Origin: Paramoeba atlantica
Lineage: Eukaryota > Discosea
Assembly (NCBI GenBank): GCA_977017575.1
Contig: CDRNVI010000070.1
Coordinates: forward strand, 1-64,000
Direction: 5' to 3'
DNA: 64,000 bases
The notes below the pieces were generated by a model. That model was given only the letters and a program-made list of their open reading frames with translations. It searched no databases and was not told the origin of the DNA. Position 1 is the first letter of the stretch. The number at the start of each line of letters is the position of its first letter. A program made the position numbers and the translations under genes. Positions 1 through 8,786 of this stretch are shown in pieces.

Positions 1-797
1 CCCCCACGCACTGGCCATATTTCTCTCTTTTCCCGTGGTACTCTCTTTGTACCTCGGAGCTCGTACGATATATTGGCAACGGGCTCCCATAAAATGCATG
101 TCTCATCCCCAGTTAAAACTACAGAATATCCCCCTCTGTCGACGTTCGTTAACGGTGACCATGTTGAAAAAATCTTTAACTCGTTCATCCATATCTGTTA
201 GAACGAGCTGGGTACATCCATTTACCTGACGACGATTTGCCTGACGAGGATTTACAAAATCTGAGCCAAAATCTATCTTTGCCTTTCTCACTAAGGTCAC
301 GAGAGTGTTCGGAACTTTCAGCGAAGTAGTTCATCATCATGGCTTTCGTCATCCCAACTAATGCCTCTCTCAAAATCTGAATAGTTTCCATGCCTCCCTC
401 ATAAATTTCACGATTTTTCAAGGGGGGGGGTGATATTGATAATCATGACCGTACCCTAGTCGCACCAATTTATGCCATTCACGTTTCCTATTGTACATCT
501 ATTCCTATTGTATATCTTGGCCACCGCGCTCTTGTCAATGTCTTTGCTTTTGTAGATATGGGAAATCGTTTTAACTGCATCTACTGATGCACAAATATTG
601 CGTTTTTCTAAAATAGTGAGTTGGGTTCGCCTTTTTCTTTTCTCAACAACACGTTCTTCTGCATCTGATTTTTCGATCTGAGATACAGTTGTGGCGTCCT
701 CCGGTGAAGGAATAATTACAACAGGTTGAGCAGGGATGAAGCACTGTCGAACGTAATGTGAGTTGAATAATAAATGTGAGAGAGGACCGTGGGGCAT
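1..797 (-). mobile_element. Decayed pogo/mariner-superfamily transposase, cut by left edge
   Basis: On the minus strand, 797-456 reads as 113 residues containing a CENP-B/pogo-like helix-turn-helix: a basic KRKRRTQLT start, then SAVAKIYNRNRCTI as the recognition part. Further along the same strand toward position 1, in other frames, lies a DDE-type patch reading LTGDETCILWEP at about 111-75. That resembles the first catalytic Asp block of Tc1/mariner-pogo transposases. The pieces are in at least two frames, so the gene is broken, and its C-terminal half lies outside the window. This is a plain DNA transposon relic. Whether the HTH and DDE parts came from one element is inferred from their order and strand. 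It opens a repeat island extending to about 8.7 kb. Confidence 0.55.
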
Positions 798-889
798 GTT
801 ATATTAGTAATGCAAAAATAGAAAATCGGGTGACTATGCAAGGTCATGGAACGTGAGTTAATTAATTTCTTAAAACTTGAAAACGAGGG

Positions 890-929
890 TAAGTCAGGGG
901 GGAAAGCGAGTTCAACCCCCCTGACTTAG
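890..929. repeat. Hairpin mini-element, CCCCCC-end class
   Basis: A near-perfect inverted repeat: TAAGTCAGGGGGG, a 13-base loop, then CCCCCCTGACTTA. Reading outward from the C-run, the word TGACTTA is followed by GCCATTTTTC. That is the same order (C-run, word, GCC-ATTTT core) seen in the longer miniature elements at 3556, 5781, 19029 and 40111. It may be a solo or collapsed terminus of that class. Confidence 0.6.
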
Positions 930-1207
930 CCATTTTTCAAAAAGTGCGCCCATGTGCGACCGTCAGAAGAGGTTCCAAAAAACAAGTTTTACCGCGGCAC
1001 TTTCTATCGGAGCATAACCAATGCGCTTCCTTAAGAGTACGCACCTGTGGCTCATGACCTTTCCAACAAGTAAAGGCCTCATACATAAGAGCATGATTTT
1101 TATCCGGAATATGATGCTGTCTTCCGTTGCCATACAAAGCAAAGTATAGGACCACTTATCAGCGCATGAAAATTCGGAGCAGCCCGGGCAACCCATTTAG
1201 AGTAAAA

Positions 1208-1366
1208 GAAGAACACTCGCTCCCGCGCAACCACCCTCACCCCTCCCAAATCCCCCTCCCCCTTGAGTCACCCTCCCGAGCCAAATCCTTGTTACTGAGG
1301 GGTCTATTACTGGGGGGTCTATTACAGTAATACCCCCCAGTAATATACTGGTGAGTCTACGGTATA
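1208..1366 (-). repeat. Fragment of CCCCCCAGTAATAGA miniature element
   Basis: The right part carries three inverted or direct copies of the terminal word (GTTACTGAGGGG, TCTATTACTGGGGGG, and CAGTAATACCCCCCAGTAATA) followed by a degraded TACGGTAT end. The inner part (CGCGCAACCACCCTCACC and CTCCCGAGCCAAATCC) is the reverse complement of the interior of the copy at 5781-6062. It is therefore a partial copy in reverse orientation. No coding content. Confidence 0.7.
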
Positions 1367-1467
1367 TCGGAACAAGGGGACGCGCGCAAATAATTGAACG
1401 TTTTAATTCCTGAAGGAAACGTCTCTTTATCCTGTACACGTTCCTGTATCCTGTAAACGACAATGGC

Positions 1468-1859
1468 AGGGGGCCGGACATCTGCTTCCAACTGGGACGG
1501 AGGCTCGCCCTGGTAGATGACACCACAGATGTAAACCCACTGTCCCCGTCCTACGTGGAGAAGGAGGCCGCGGAGCCGTCCCATACTTTGAGGATGGCCG
1601 AGGCCAACAAACGGCGCACTCATGAAGAGATGGCGTCCGTTAGGGGTATGGACTTTTACCCCCTAGCCTTCACCACATACGGGATACTGGGCCCAGAGAC
1701 CTTGAACTTCCTTAACAAGGTGCCCGGGCCCACACGTCCGACAAAAACGAATGTCTTTCGCACCTCCTGATGGCCTTGGGAGTGGCCATTCAGAGGGGCA
1801 ATGCCCAGATCGTGCAGGCGGCGGTACAAGACTGTTACCGCCGCGGTGTACGGGGATAG
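1468..1859 (+). mobile_element. C-terminal fragment of a retrotransposon endonuclease-like region
   Basis: The frame read through 1768-1770 (TGA) gives GPDICFQLG...LALVDDTTDVNPLSPSY, then EANKRRTHEEM and FYPLAFTTYGILGPETLNFL. The order 'PDI...LVDVT...P...SY...K...F.P...TYG..GP' is typical of the C-terminal restriction-endonuclease-like tail of some non-LTR retrotransposons. Just past the stop, another frame gives ALGVAIQRGNAQIV, which resembles the usual last block (Q-R-G-N-A), so a frameshift separates the two. Only the tail is present and no reverse transcriptase is seen here. A dead 5'-truncated LINE copy is the simplest reading. The exact clade is uncertain. Confidence 0.5.
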
Positions 1860-2048
1860 CTGGGCGGCGGGTTCAGGAGGGTGAAATTTATCAGGGTTCG
1901 CGGAAACTTTAAAACTTTAAATAAAGTACTTTATAGTAACTTTATTTTTTTTTTAAACTTTATTTTACTTTATTTTTCCTTTTCATTTTTTTAAGGGCAC
2001 TGGCGGGTCTTTAACACATTTACATTTTGAACGTACAAATCCTATGCA

Positions 2049-2110
2049 TAGGGAGTGCACGAAAATATGGGGGGGTCAAAATTCTTATAACTCGGCTAGT
2101 TTGGGGAATC
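2049..2110 (+). repeat. Solo terminus of the Tc1-like element family
   Basis: The segment GTGCACGAAAATATGGGGGG and the following TCAAAATTCTTATAACTCGG match the outer 60 bp of both ends of the Tc1-like element at 27206-28782. No partner end or transposase is found nearby. It is a solo end nested in the hAT-like element. Confidence 0.75.
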
Positions 2111-2769
2111 TTTTTCAGCTCCTAAACTAAGTTCGAGAATTATTTTTTAATCCTCGAGCAATCGCTGCCACGAAAGGTTCGTTTACACATCTAGACGCAT
2201 TGTTTTGGAATCTGATTGCATCCGACAGGTCTATCTCTTCAACTTTAAGGATAACAGCTCGGCCCTGAGGCTTGCTACCGATCGTCCTCTGCGAAATCCG
2301 CCAGGCAGTGCTCTAGCAATGGTTTTTTTCGTGAGTTGAATTCCAACACGTTACATCGTGTGATGTACTATTGTTCTGACATAAAGCTTGAAATTCACTC
2401 TTTTCTTCGTTAGCCAAACAGTTGTAACGCATTTTTTTTGCTGCTCACTTCGAATTCTGCCATATATTTATATGGCATATCTTAGAATCAACCTGCGCTT
2501 ATCTTTTACACAGACGCTTTGCCCCCCTCTAAGATGTTGGTAACCTGTCCTGGCTGTGAAGCTGCCCTAAGAGCTTGACATGGCGCTTCACGGGCCCAAA
2601 GATCATCCGAGAGCGCAAAGGTATCTTTTCCAAGCGTCGCGTGGATACTCTCTGAGCATAATAATCCACCAGGTACACTGCGAAGGTGACAGTCTGTTCT
2701 ATTAGGCAGCCGTATTCTGTCGATTATTAAAAGAAAAGAGAAATAAACTTTTTTAAAGTTTTATAGTAA

Positions 2770-2842
2770 ACCCTGTTCCGGGTTATTGTGCCCCCCCTGC
2801 ACAATAACTGGCTCTAGGCACAATAACTAAATACGGTGTATA
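2770..2842. repeat. GTTATTGTGC word cluster around a C-run
   Basis: One copy of GTTATTGTGC precedes CCCCCC and two copies of its reverse complement GCACAATAAC follow, within about 50 bp. The downstream AAATACGGTGTATAA resembles the TACGGTATA flank of the CCCCCCAGTAATAGA elements. It is probably a degenerate member of the C-run/word class and lies inside the hAT-like element. Confidence 0.5.
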
Positions 2843-3042
2843 ATCAAATTTTTAAATTTCACTAATGCCGGACACACTCAGCATGGGAAAGAATGGTCGG
2901 GAGCTCCTTGTGGTCTTCTCTGGAACAGTCATCTTTCAGGTGGTACTGGCGCTGACCGTCTCATCTTAATAGATTGTAGAAGTTGTGGAAATATGCTCCT
3001 CTTCTGACTCATCCTTTCTGTCTTCTCCAACAAAAGTTTCCG

Positions 3043-3123
3043 TCAAAATTGACTTTTTAGGTCGACAGAAGGTTCCACAAGTTCAGTCAAAATAAACTTT
3101 TTAGGTCGACACAAGATTCCACA
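3043..3123 (+). repeat. Tandem duplication of a ~40-bp unit
   Basis: Two adjacent units share GTCAAAAT, ACTTTTTAGGTCGACA and TTCCACAA with a few substitutions. Noncoding, inside the hAT-like element. Confidence 0.75.
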
Positions 3124-3555
3124 ATGCGATATTTCAGTTGCTTGCAATATTTTTCCTCGGGAGCCCCTGCCGAGATCTCTTCAAAACAGACATTATTTCC
3201 CCTTTAGCGCACCTCATACGTCCAGGAAAACTGTAACAATATGGCATGAACGGGGGTGTAGTAACATTATTCGCAAAAAAAAACTTTATTTTACTTTATT
3301 GAAGTTTCCGCGAACCCTGAAATTTATTACTTAATGCAAAACAATATTTTTATCGAATTCATAAAATTTACCACTCCTGATGTGAGTGCGTCATGGGGAA
3401 GTATGGTCGGGACCTCGTGGTCTTCTCTGCACTGCTATCTTATCGACAGTACAGATGCCGATCTTCATTAGACAAAAATAGAGGAAAAAAAATAGAGAAA
3501 GAAACATAGACAAAAAAGGAACCAGCCATATTGAAATTTTATGAAAAAATGCTGA

Positions 3556-3641
3556 CCCCCTACTTAAGAGTCCGGAAAATTGTGACCCTCCCACTTAAGA
3601 GTCCATATGCCCAAAATCGGCGGACTCTTAAGTAGGGGGGG
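3556..3641. repeat. Miniature foldback element, TACTTAAGAGTCC word
   Basis: About 85 bp. The word CCCCCTACTTAAGAGTCC is at the left and CCTCCCACTTAAGAGTCC repeats it directly. Then come the core GCCCAAAATCGGC and the inverted word GGACTCTTAAGTAGGGGGG at the right. The plan (word, word, core, inverted word) equals that of the longer elements at 5781 and 40111 but with a different word. No coding capacity. Confidence 0.8.
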
Positions 3642-3699
3642 GACAGTAAAATGTATGCATGCACATACATACACATTACCATTTTACAATTTGAATACA

Positions 3700-3740
3700 T
3701 ACTACCGTATACCCCCCCAGTAATACAGTGGTCGTCACTA
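3700..3740 (+). repeat. Solo end of the CCCCCCAGTAATAGA element
   Basis: CTACCGTATACCCCCC followed by CAGTAATACAGTGGTCGTCA. The outer TACCGTATAC flank equals the reverse complement of the right ends at 6050, 19292 and 39780. CAGTGGTCGTCA is the reverse complement of the sequence just outside the left end of the copy at 5781, so the two insertions share a longer common ancestor sequence. Confidence 0.7.
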
Positions 3741-4227
3741 TTCCCAGAATCCGTAATTGAACATTGACAGGATTTTTTTATTTTCATTCTCATTTTCGTG
3801 ACTATTCTCATTTTCGCGTTGATTTTGCCGTTGAACGTTGACAAGAAATAGAAAAGAAGTAGAAAAAAAATCTTTGGGTCACCTGCACTCAAACTGTACC
3901 CAAAAATACGCTTTTTCAAAACAAATGTTCCCTTCGGCCAATTTTCTATTTAAAGTCGTTCTGAGCACTATAATTCTATATATAAAACAATAATTTCTGA
4001 AATTTGAAAGATTGTAACCCATTTAAAGTCACTAGAATTTTTTTTAGAATTACATGTACGATAGCGCAGCAAGATCACGGGGGGTAAACTCGTAACTGGG
4101 CGATTTTCATCAACTCCAAGTTCCTTCATTAAGACAAGATACACACCCCTGTACACAGCTGGAAGAACAATCACTAACTACTTGATCCAAGCTCATCTCA
4201 AGGACTAAAGGTAGCCCCCCACTAAGG

Positions 4228-4372
4228 TACCCCCCAGGAAGAATACCCCCCCAGGAAGAATACCCCCCAGGAAGAGTACCCCCCAGGAAGAGTACCCCCC
4301 AGGAAGAGTACCCCCCAGGAAGAGTACCCCCCAGGAAGAGTACCCCCCAGGAAGAGTACCTCCCAGGAAGAG
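4228..4372 (+). repeat. 16-bp tandem array, nine units, derived from an element terminus
   Basis: Nine head-to-tail units of TACCCCCCAGGAAGAG. Most are exactly 16 bp, one has an extra C, and the last carries a T. The array runs directly into AGATTTGGCCCTTCC. The terminus at 5994 reads TACCCCCCAGTAACAG then GTATTTGGCG, and the one at 5788 reads CCCCCCAGTAACAG then AGATTTGGCC. The repeat unit is thus a mutated terminus of the miniature element family that expanded in place. Both strands are open for 60-100 codons, but only as G-G-T-L-P-G-type repeats, which I do not take as coding. Confidence 0.85.
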
Positions 4373-4574
4373 AGATTTGGCCCTTCCAGCATGCTCGCTC
4401 AAAAGTGAAAACCATAATGCCTAGACGCTGAAATTTCGATCACCCCCAAGGTCATCACCCTCACCACTGCAGTAGCTGAATTTTTATGCGGGTGTTTCCT
4501 ATTCGAGGCCCAGAGTGCACAACAGGGTCCCTTTTGATCCATTCTCATTCTCATTTCCAAGGCCCTTTTTGAGA

Positions 4575-4652
4575 GATAAAGATACAGTTTCTGTACCTTG
4601 TTGGTACATTTTCCCTAACTCATCCTTTCTTTTCCCGGAAACGGGCATACTC
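4575..4652 (+). ncRNA. Spliced-leader-RNA-like sequence (probable truncated copy)
   Basis: 4575-4603 reads GATAAAGATACAGTTTC then TGTACCTTGTTG, and continues with a GT donor (GTACATTTTCC). The stretch GATACAGTTTCTGTAC is identical to that of the Trypanosoma cruzi spliced leader, and the exon ends in TTG directly before GT as in all kinetoplastid leaders. Downstream is a hairpin CCCGGAAACGGG. A second copy on the other strand at 16286-16367 shares both exon and intron parts. Neither copy shows the conserved 5' AACTAACG half, so I read them as 5'-truncated, dispersed copies rather than the working gene. Matching by memory; no alignment was run. Confidence 0.5.
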
Positions 4653-5052
4653 TTAACCTTTTATGTATGTCCGTTTACGGCTGGCGCTAGGGCCGGAAAC
4701 TCTTCTTTCCGTTGAAGAGGGGCCGCCGCTTCGCACACCCGTGCAGCGCGTCAGACGCGCCGAATGCCCCCGCTGGATGGACGCCGGGGAAAACCTCTCA
4801 ACGACGCTGTGTAGCCGAAAGGCTTCTTGCAGCCTCTCAACGACGCCCCCCGCAGTGGAAGTCCAGTGCCCCCTTCACCCCCCCAGGCGCTGCAGGACCT
4901 CCCTTGAGGACCACGCGGCGTGGCCATGGGCCGAATCCCTGCGTACGACCGGTGTTGAATGCGCTGTAATGGCCGTTGATAACGGTCGTCGTACGTCAGG
5001 CGCTCACTCTGCAGGTTTTGCCCTGCATGAAATATAAATAAATGGGTAATGC

Positions 5053-5667
5053 CCACTTATATTGTACCCACTTTTCGATTTTTTGGGTCAAACTGTGCCA
5101 CAGAGTTGAAGTGGACAGCATAACCTAAAAAGCTACTGGATCACACGCCCGGTCACACAACATAGGGAAACAAGTACGCAATCCTGCGGAAAGGACAAAC
5201 GTTGGTTCTGAGAACACGCCCCCACTCGCTTCAGTGTGCGGGGGCGCTAAAATATAATTCTATCTCAGGGCTACACCCACAGTTGGGCTTTGCTCACAGA
5301 CGTAAGCTACGCTCAAAGTTGGGCCTTACCTCCAGACAGCTAAACTAGGAGTCTTCTCAATATTTCCCACAGCCCTAACATGGGGCAGCATGGTCCAACA
5401 TGGGACCTCCTAGCGGCCTTCCCCGCCACTGCCATGTGGCACTGACGCCAAGCTTTTTTTTTGTGGCATTTTATCTGCCCGCAGGCATTTCATCTGTGCA
5501 TGGGCATTTGGCGTGTAAAGTGGCGAACTTTAAGCATACTGCAACATTTTTTTGACGTAAAGTAGGCGGAAGGAGGAAATGAGATAAAGGGTGTGAAGTT
5601 ACGCTGCGCAAGAAAACATTTCAATGCATTCATAGCATTATTTTGAAAGTGGGTGCAATATAAGTGG
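5053..5667. mobile_element. 615-bp non-autonomous inverted-repeat element
   Basis: The left end CCACTTATATTGTACCCAC is mirrored at the right by GTGGGTGCAATATAAGTGG with one mismatch. Just inside the left end is TTCGATTTTTTGGGTC, close to the inner core (CGATTTTGGGC) of the smaller elements in this window. The interior is noncoding and holds imperfect internal repeats (GTTGGGCTTTGCTCACAG and GTTGGGCCTTACC). It also holds a segment near 5379-5450 shared with 2879-2960 and 3384-3440 (GGGGCAGCATGGTC / GGGGAAGTATGGTC). Confidence 0.72.
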
Positions 5668-5780
5668 TCTGTACCCAAACAAATAAATAATAAATAAACA
5701 AATAAATATGAACGTTGACACGATAATTTGTCATTCTTGAGGGCCATTCTCAATTTCGTGACTCTCAGATTGATGACGAC

Positions 5781-6062
5781 CACTGTAGACCCCCCCAGTA
5801 ACAGAGATTTGGCCATTTTTGGACTGACCCCCAGTAACAAGGATTTAGCTCGGGAGGGTGATTGGAGAGGGGAGGGGGTGACTGGGCGGGGTGAGGGTGG
5901 TTGCGCGGGAGCGAATGGCGTAGTTGCGGGGTTGTCTGGGCAGAAAATCAACGCACCCATGAACAAAAAAGGTCTTTTCCCACCAAAAAAGCTTACCCCC
6001 CAGTAACAGGTATTTGGCGATTTTGGCCCAAAACCCATTCTATTACTGGGGGGTATACGGCA
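5781..6062 (+). mobile_element. CCCCCCAGTAATAGA miniature element, fullest copy
   Basis: The left side has two direct copies of the word (CCCCCCAGTAACAGAGATTT and CCCCCAGTAACAAGGATTTA). A third lies near the right (CCCCCCAGTAACAGGTATTT), followed by GGCGATTTTGGCCCAAAACC and the inverted word TCTATTACTGGGGGG plus TATACGG. The interior is G-rich (GAGGGTGGTTGCGCGGGAGC) and noncoding. Related copies or parts lie at 1208, 3700, 19029 and 39715. I call it MITE-like from its size, inverted ends and copy number; no autonomous partner is seen. Confidence 0.82.
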
Positions 6063-6793
6063 TCCCCCCGTATGCTAGCGTTGCCCCGGCACCCCCCTCC
6101 TAGCGTTTTTTTTTTGAGGATGACCAATCCTTATTTCCAATATAATACTACAGATTCTACTATGTACCAATTATTTTAATTAAAAAACAATAATTTTCGT
6201 ACGATAAATTTTAACGATAATAAATTTAGCTTGGATGTAACCCACATACACCCCCATTTGAGCCATATTGCAACATAGATTTTGAGTGCAGGACTCGTTT
6301 GTTCGCAAAAAGAATGCGGCATAAGCGTTCTTTAGGATGGGCTTAAGCTCGGAAAATTATTTGTTTCGTGGGTGTACCCCCTTATCAGGCGTCCCATCGA
6401 GGAAGGAAATCAGAATTTTGCGCTTCATACATGTTTCACATATTCGTGTAAAGATGCTTTTTTTCGGGAAAAAACTAATGCGACCGATAAAAAATGAGTA
6501 GCTGAGGTGGGAAGCACAATCAGAGTGCTTCGGGGGGATGTAAGAGTTGGAGTACTTGGGATTTCGACGTAGAATTGTGAGCAACCAACCGGAAGAGACA
6601 TAGAAATTTAAAAGTGCGCCCTTTGTTGGGTAAAGAAATTGAGTTATCAAATGAAATAAGAGAATAACAACCCTTTACATGATTCTGCTGGAAGTTATTG
6701 TACCTTATCTGACCCACGAGATAAAATACAAAGTAATAGTACAATAATAAATTTAACAGTAAGGTATTAAATTGGAACAGTGGTATTAAATTG

Positions 6794-6890
6794 GAACCCA
6801 ACAGTGGAACCCCAACAGTGGAACCCCAACAGTGGAACCCCAACAGTGGTATTAGACTTCAACAAGTGGTATTAGACACAACAGTGGTAG
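6794..6890 (+). repeat. 14-bp tandem repeat (AACAGTGGAACCCC)
   Basis: About four units of AACAGTGGAACCCC, followed by looser variants (AACAAGTGGTATTAGAC and ACAACAGTGG). It sits where the C-terminal part of the transposase relic would be expected. Confidence 0.8.
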
Positions 6891-7197
6891 AAGTCTTCAC
6901 AATTATCACACCAATGATGTATGATGTGACCTGAAGCATCTATGCCGCCCCAAAGCATAACCTTAGTGGAGTGGTGCGTTCTACTTTTCGCTACTCTGTC
7001 AAATGGACTTTGCCAAGCCCCCCGAGAAAGGTCCCCAGCGAAGATGTAAACTTCATCGGTGAAAACCAGTTTTTTAAAAAATGTTCCCCCCGACAAAGAT
7101 TCTTCTTCTAAAAGAGCCTTGCAGAATTCAACCCGTGCTTCTCTTTGTTTCATAGTCAAAAGAAGCGTGCGCTCCTTACTGCGAAATTTGAAACCGT

Positions 7198-7248
7198 GAT
7201 AATAAAGATAATTTATAAGAAAATTATAATAAAGATAATTTATAAGAG
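7198..7248 (+). repeat. ~24-bp tandem duplication in the transposase relic
   Basis: ATAATAAAGATAATTTATAAG occurs twice in tandem and duplicates residues INYLYY in the minus-strand reading frame. A recent slippage or repair event inside the relic. Confidence 0.75.
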
Positions 7249-8758
7249 ATGCCGTAGCATGTACTTCGATATTGCCATCCCACCCACACTGAGATATGTG
7301 CATTGAAGAGCATTTAAAGTTCGATGCACTGGATTCAGTGACATCACCTTGGAAAGTAAAGACTTTGCTTTTTTATAATGTTTCCATTCAATCAACGCAG
7401 CGTGAGCGTCACGCACTGATTCAATTCTTGCATTCGCGTCGCCCCGACGCAGTATACGTTTCCTCAGTGCAGCCATGGTGACAAGAAGTTTTTGTTGCTC
7501 TTTTTGTTGAGCTTTGAGAGCGGCTTGTATCTCAACGTATTTTGTTTCCATTGAATCATAATCTTGCCGACGGATTGTGTATTTAAGAGCCATTTCCCGG
7601 CACTCACGTTGCGCCTCGCATCGCGCTTCTTCAGAATCGTGAAATCGTTTTAGAAGATTGCGATACTTACGTTTAACTGTGCGAAGCTCCTTTTTCTGAG
7701 CGAATCTGTTATCTTCAATGACTCTCAGACGCGTAGAAGCGTCGGGAATGATAGAAAAATGCTCGGCAACCACTAGCGTATTGGTTACCTCACAGGAAGA
7801 TTCGGGCGAGTTAATGACCCCGGGAGAAGAAGCCATACCAGGTTCCATAATTTTTTTTAAGGCAACAGCATCTTCCAGAAGTTGCGCATCGAAACAGACA
7901 GCGCTTTCGAAATCCTCAATGGGAACGAATTCCGTCTCGTCTCGAAAACGCTCCGCAAAGTCTTCGTCTTTGTCTTCTGCATGGCGCTCAACGCCCTTGA
8001 GAGAAGCATAAATGGCAATGCTCTCTTCTTCACTCCACTCATCCTCGCAGACAGAGGAACTTTCTTCATCGCTAGGTTCCCAGTCTGGGTCGTCGCTGGC
8101 TGAAAGGGCCGGTCGGAGTTCGTAGCGGTATCGGTAGAAGAAGCAGAAGAAGCGTCAGAAAAGGTTGGCCGACTCTGATCGGACTCGGAGTCGAGAAGAG
8201 AAGGCGTGACTGGGATTATGTCACGAAAAGGCATGTTAGGATTAATAAAAAAAGTCGAGCTCAACGAAAAAAAGTGATAAGGTTAAGAAAAATTGATCAT
8301 ATTTTTTATATTTTCGGTAAAGTTAAGAATCGCGAGTTTAAAGCAATTTTCCGACGTTCTCTATAGGGGTTCACACATTTTGCTTTTTATATGATCCGAA
8401 TTGGACTTCAGACGCAAAATTAAAGTATGTTGCATTATTTTCGCATGGGGGTGTACAGTCTGCAACAGAAGTAACACTCGTAAAGTAAAAATGGTCCAAA
8501 AAATGCTAAACAAAGGATGCCTAATAGTTTTGTAAAATAGCAAAACGGGTAGGAAAATCTTTAAAAAACATACGATTTTGTTTGTGCAATACTGGCTCAA
8601 TTCCACCCATTGGTGACACTGCATTATATTTTGTCCACGTGTAAACAGAAAACACTTTATACTTGTTATATTCGTAGTTTGATGAAGAGCGCAAGTCCCA
8701 CCGCAATCCGCAATAGTTACAACCACCGCAATAGTTAGGTGATGTTGCAATGAGGTGA

Positions 8759-8769
8759 TTTTTTTCTAG
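8759..8769 (+). promoter_or_regulatory. Probable trans-splice acceptor for the EngA-like gene
   Basis: A run of T then CTAG ends at 8769, 17 bases before the ATG at 8787. A pyrimidine tract directly followed by AG in front of an intronless gene is what kinetoplastid trans-splicing uses. That the leader is added here is inference. Confidence 0.5.
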
Positions 8770-8786
8770 GATTTTGAAATCATTTT

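Larger units (their letters stand above)
1892..3319. mobile_element. hAT-like non-autonomous element with 8-bp target duplication
   Basis: The left end begins CAGGGTTCGCGGAAACTT and the right end is its reverse complement, AAGTTTCCGCGAACCCTG. The identical octamer AAATTTAT lies immediately outside both ends (1884-1891 and 3320-3327). An 8-bp duplication and CAGGG ends are hallmarks of hAT-superfamily DNA transposons. The 1,428-bp interior has no transposase ORF, so the element is non-autonomous or gutted. It carries a nested solo Tc1-type terminus at about 2049-2110 and a tandem 40-bp repeat at 3043-3123. The A/T runs inside each end (TTTATTTTACTTTATT) are also mirrored. Confidence 0.82.
6247..8457 (-). 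mobile_element. Tc1/mariner-like relic with acidic coiled-coil ORF
   Basis: Weak inverted ends are visible: ACACCCCCATTTG...GCAACATA near 6247 and its mirror near 8457 (TATGTTGCAT...GCATGGGGGTGT). On the minus strand, 8234-7240 encodes a protein that starts MPFRDIIPVTPSLLDSESDQ. One frame change near 8100 leads into an acidic block (SDDPDWEPSDEES) and a long basic coiled coil (7680-7450). A second frame, 7303-6872, carries a transposase core: KQREARVEFCKALLEEE, LVFTDEVYIF (first catalytic Asp) and KVMLWGGIDASG. The downstream catalytic blocks are missing. The place they should occupy holds 14-bp tandem repeats (6776-6860) and unrecognised sequence. Disrupted, inactive. The acidic/coiled-coil ORF in place of the usual N-terminal HTH is unusual. 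Confidence 0.6.

Noticed and set aside
890-929. tRNA-like GTTCAA(C) T-arm motif
   Set aside because: The surrounding bases form a simple hairpin rather than a cloverleaf, and no acceptor or anticodon stems can be drawn. I found no convincing tRNA in the window.
4228-4372. Short regular repeats that could suggest a CRISPR array
   Set aside because: Units are contiguous with no spacers and derive from a transposon terminus. The window is eukaryotic.
4205-4415. Possible repeat protein of G-G-T-L-P-G units on the minus strand
   Set aside because: It is a translation of the 16-bp tandem array in two frames, without a start context or conserved flanks.
4515-4715. 66-codon frame MHNRVPFDPF... similar to one at 16490-16263
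   Set aside because: The shared part (VSVP.WYIF) falls exactly on the spliced-leader-like sequence, which explains the similarity better than a protein does.
4663-5037. GC-rich open frames on both strands
   Set aside because: Overlapping frames in three readings with no motif. The GC content alone keeps stops rare.
8361-8750. 129-codon minus-strand frame between the mariner relic and the EngA-like gene
   Set aside because: It crosses the proposed element end, has no domain and has no coding signature.
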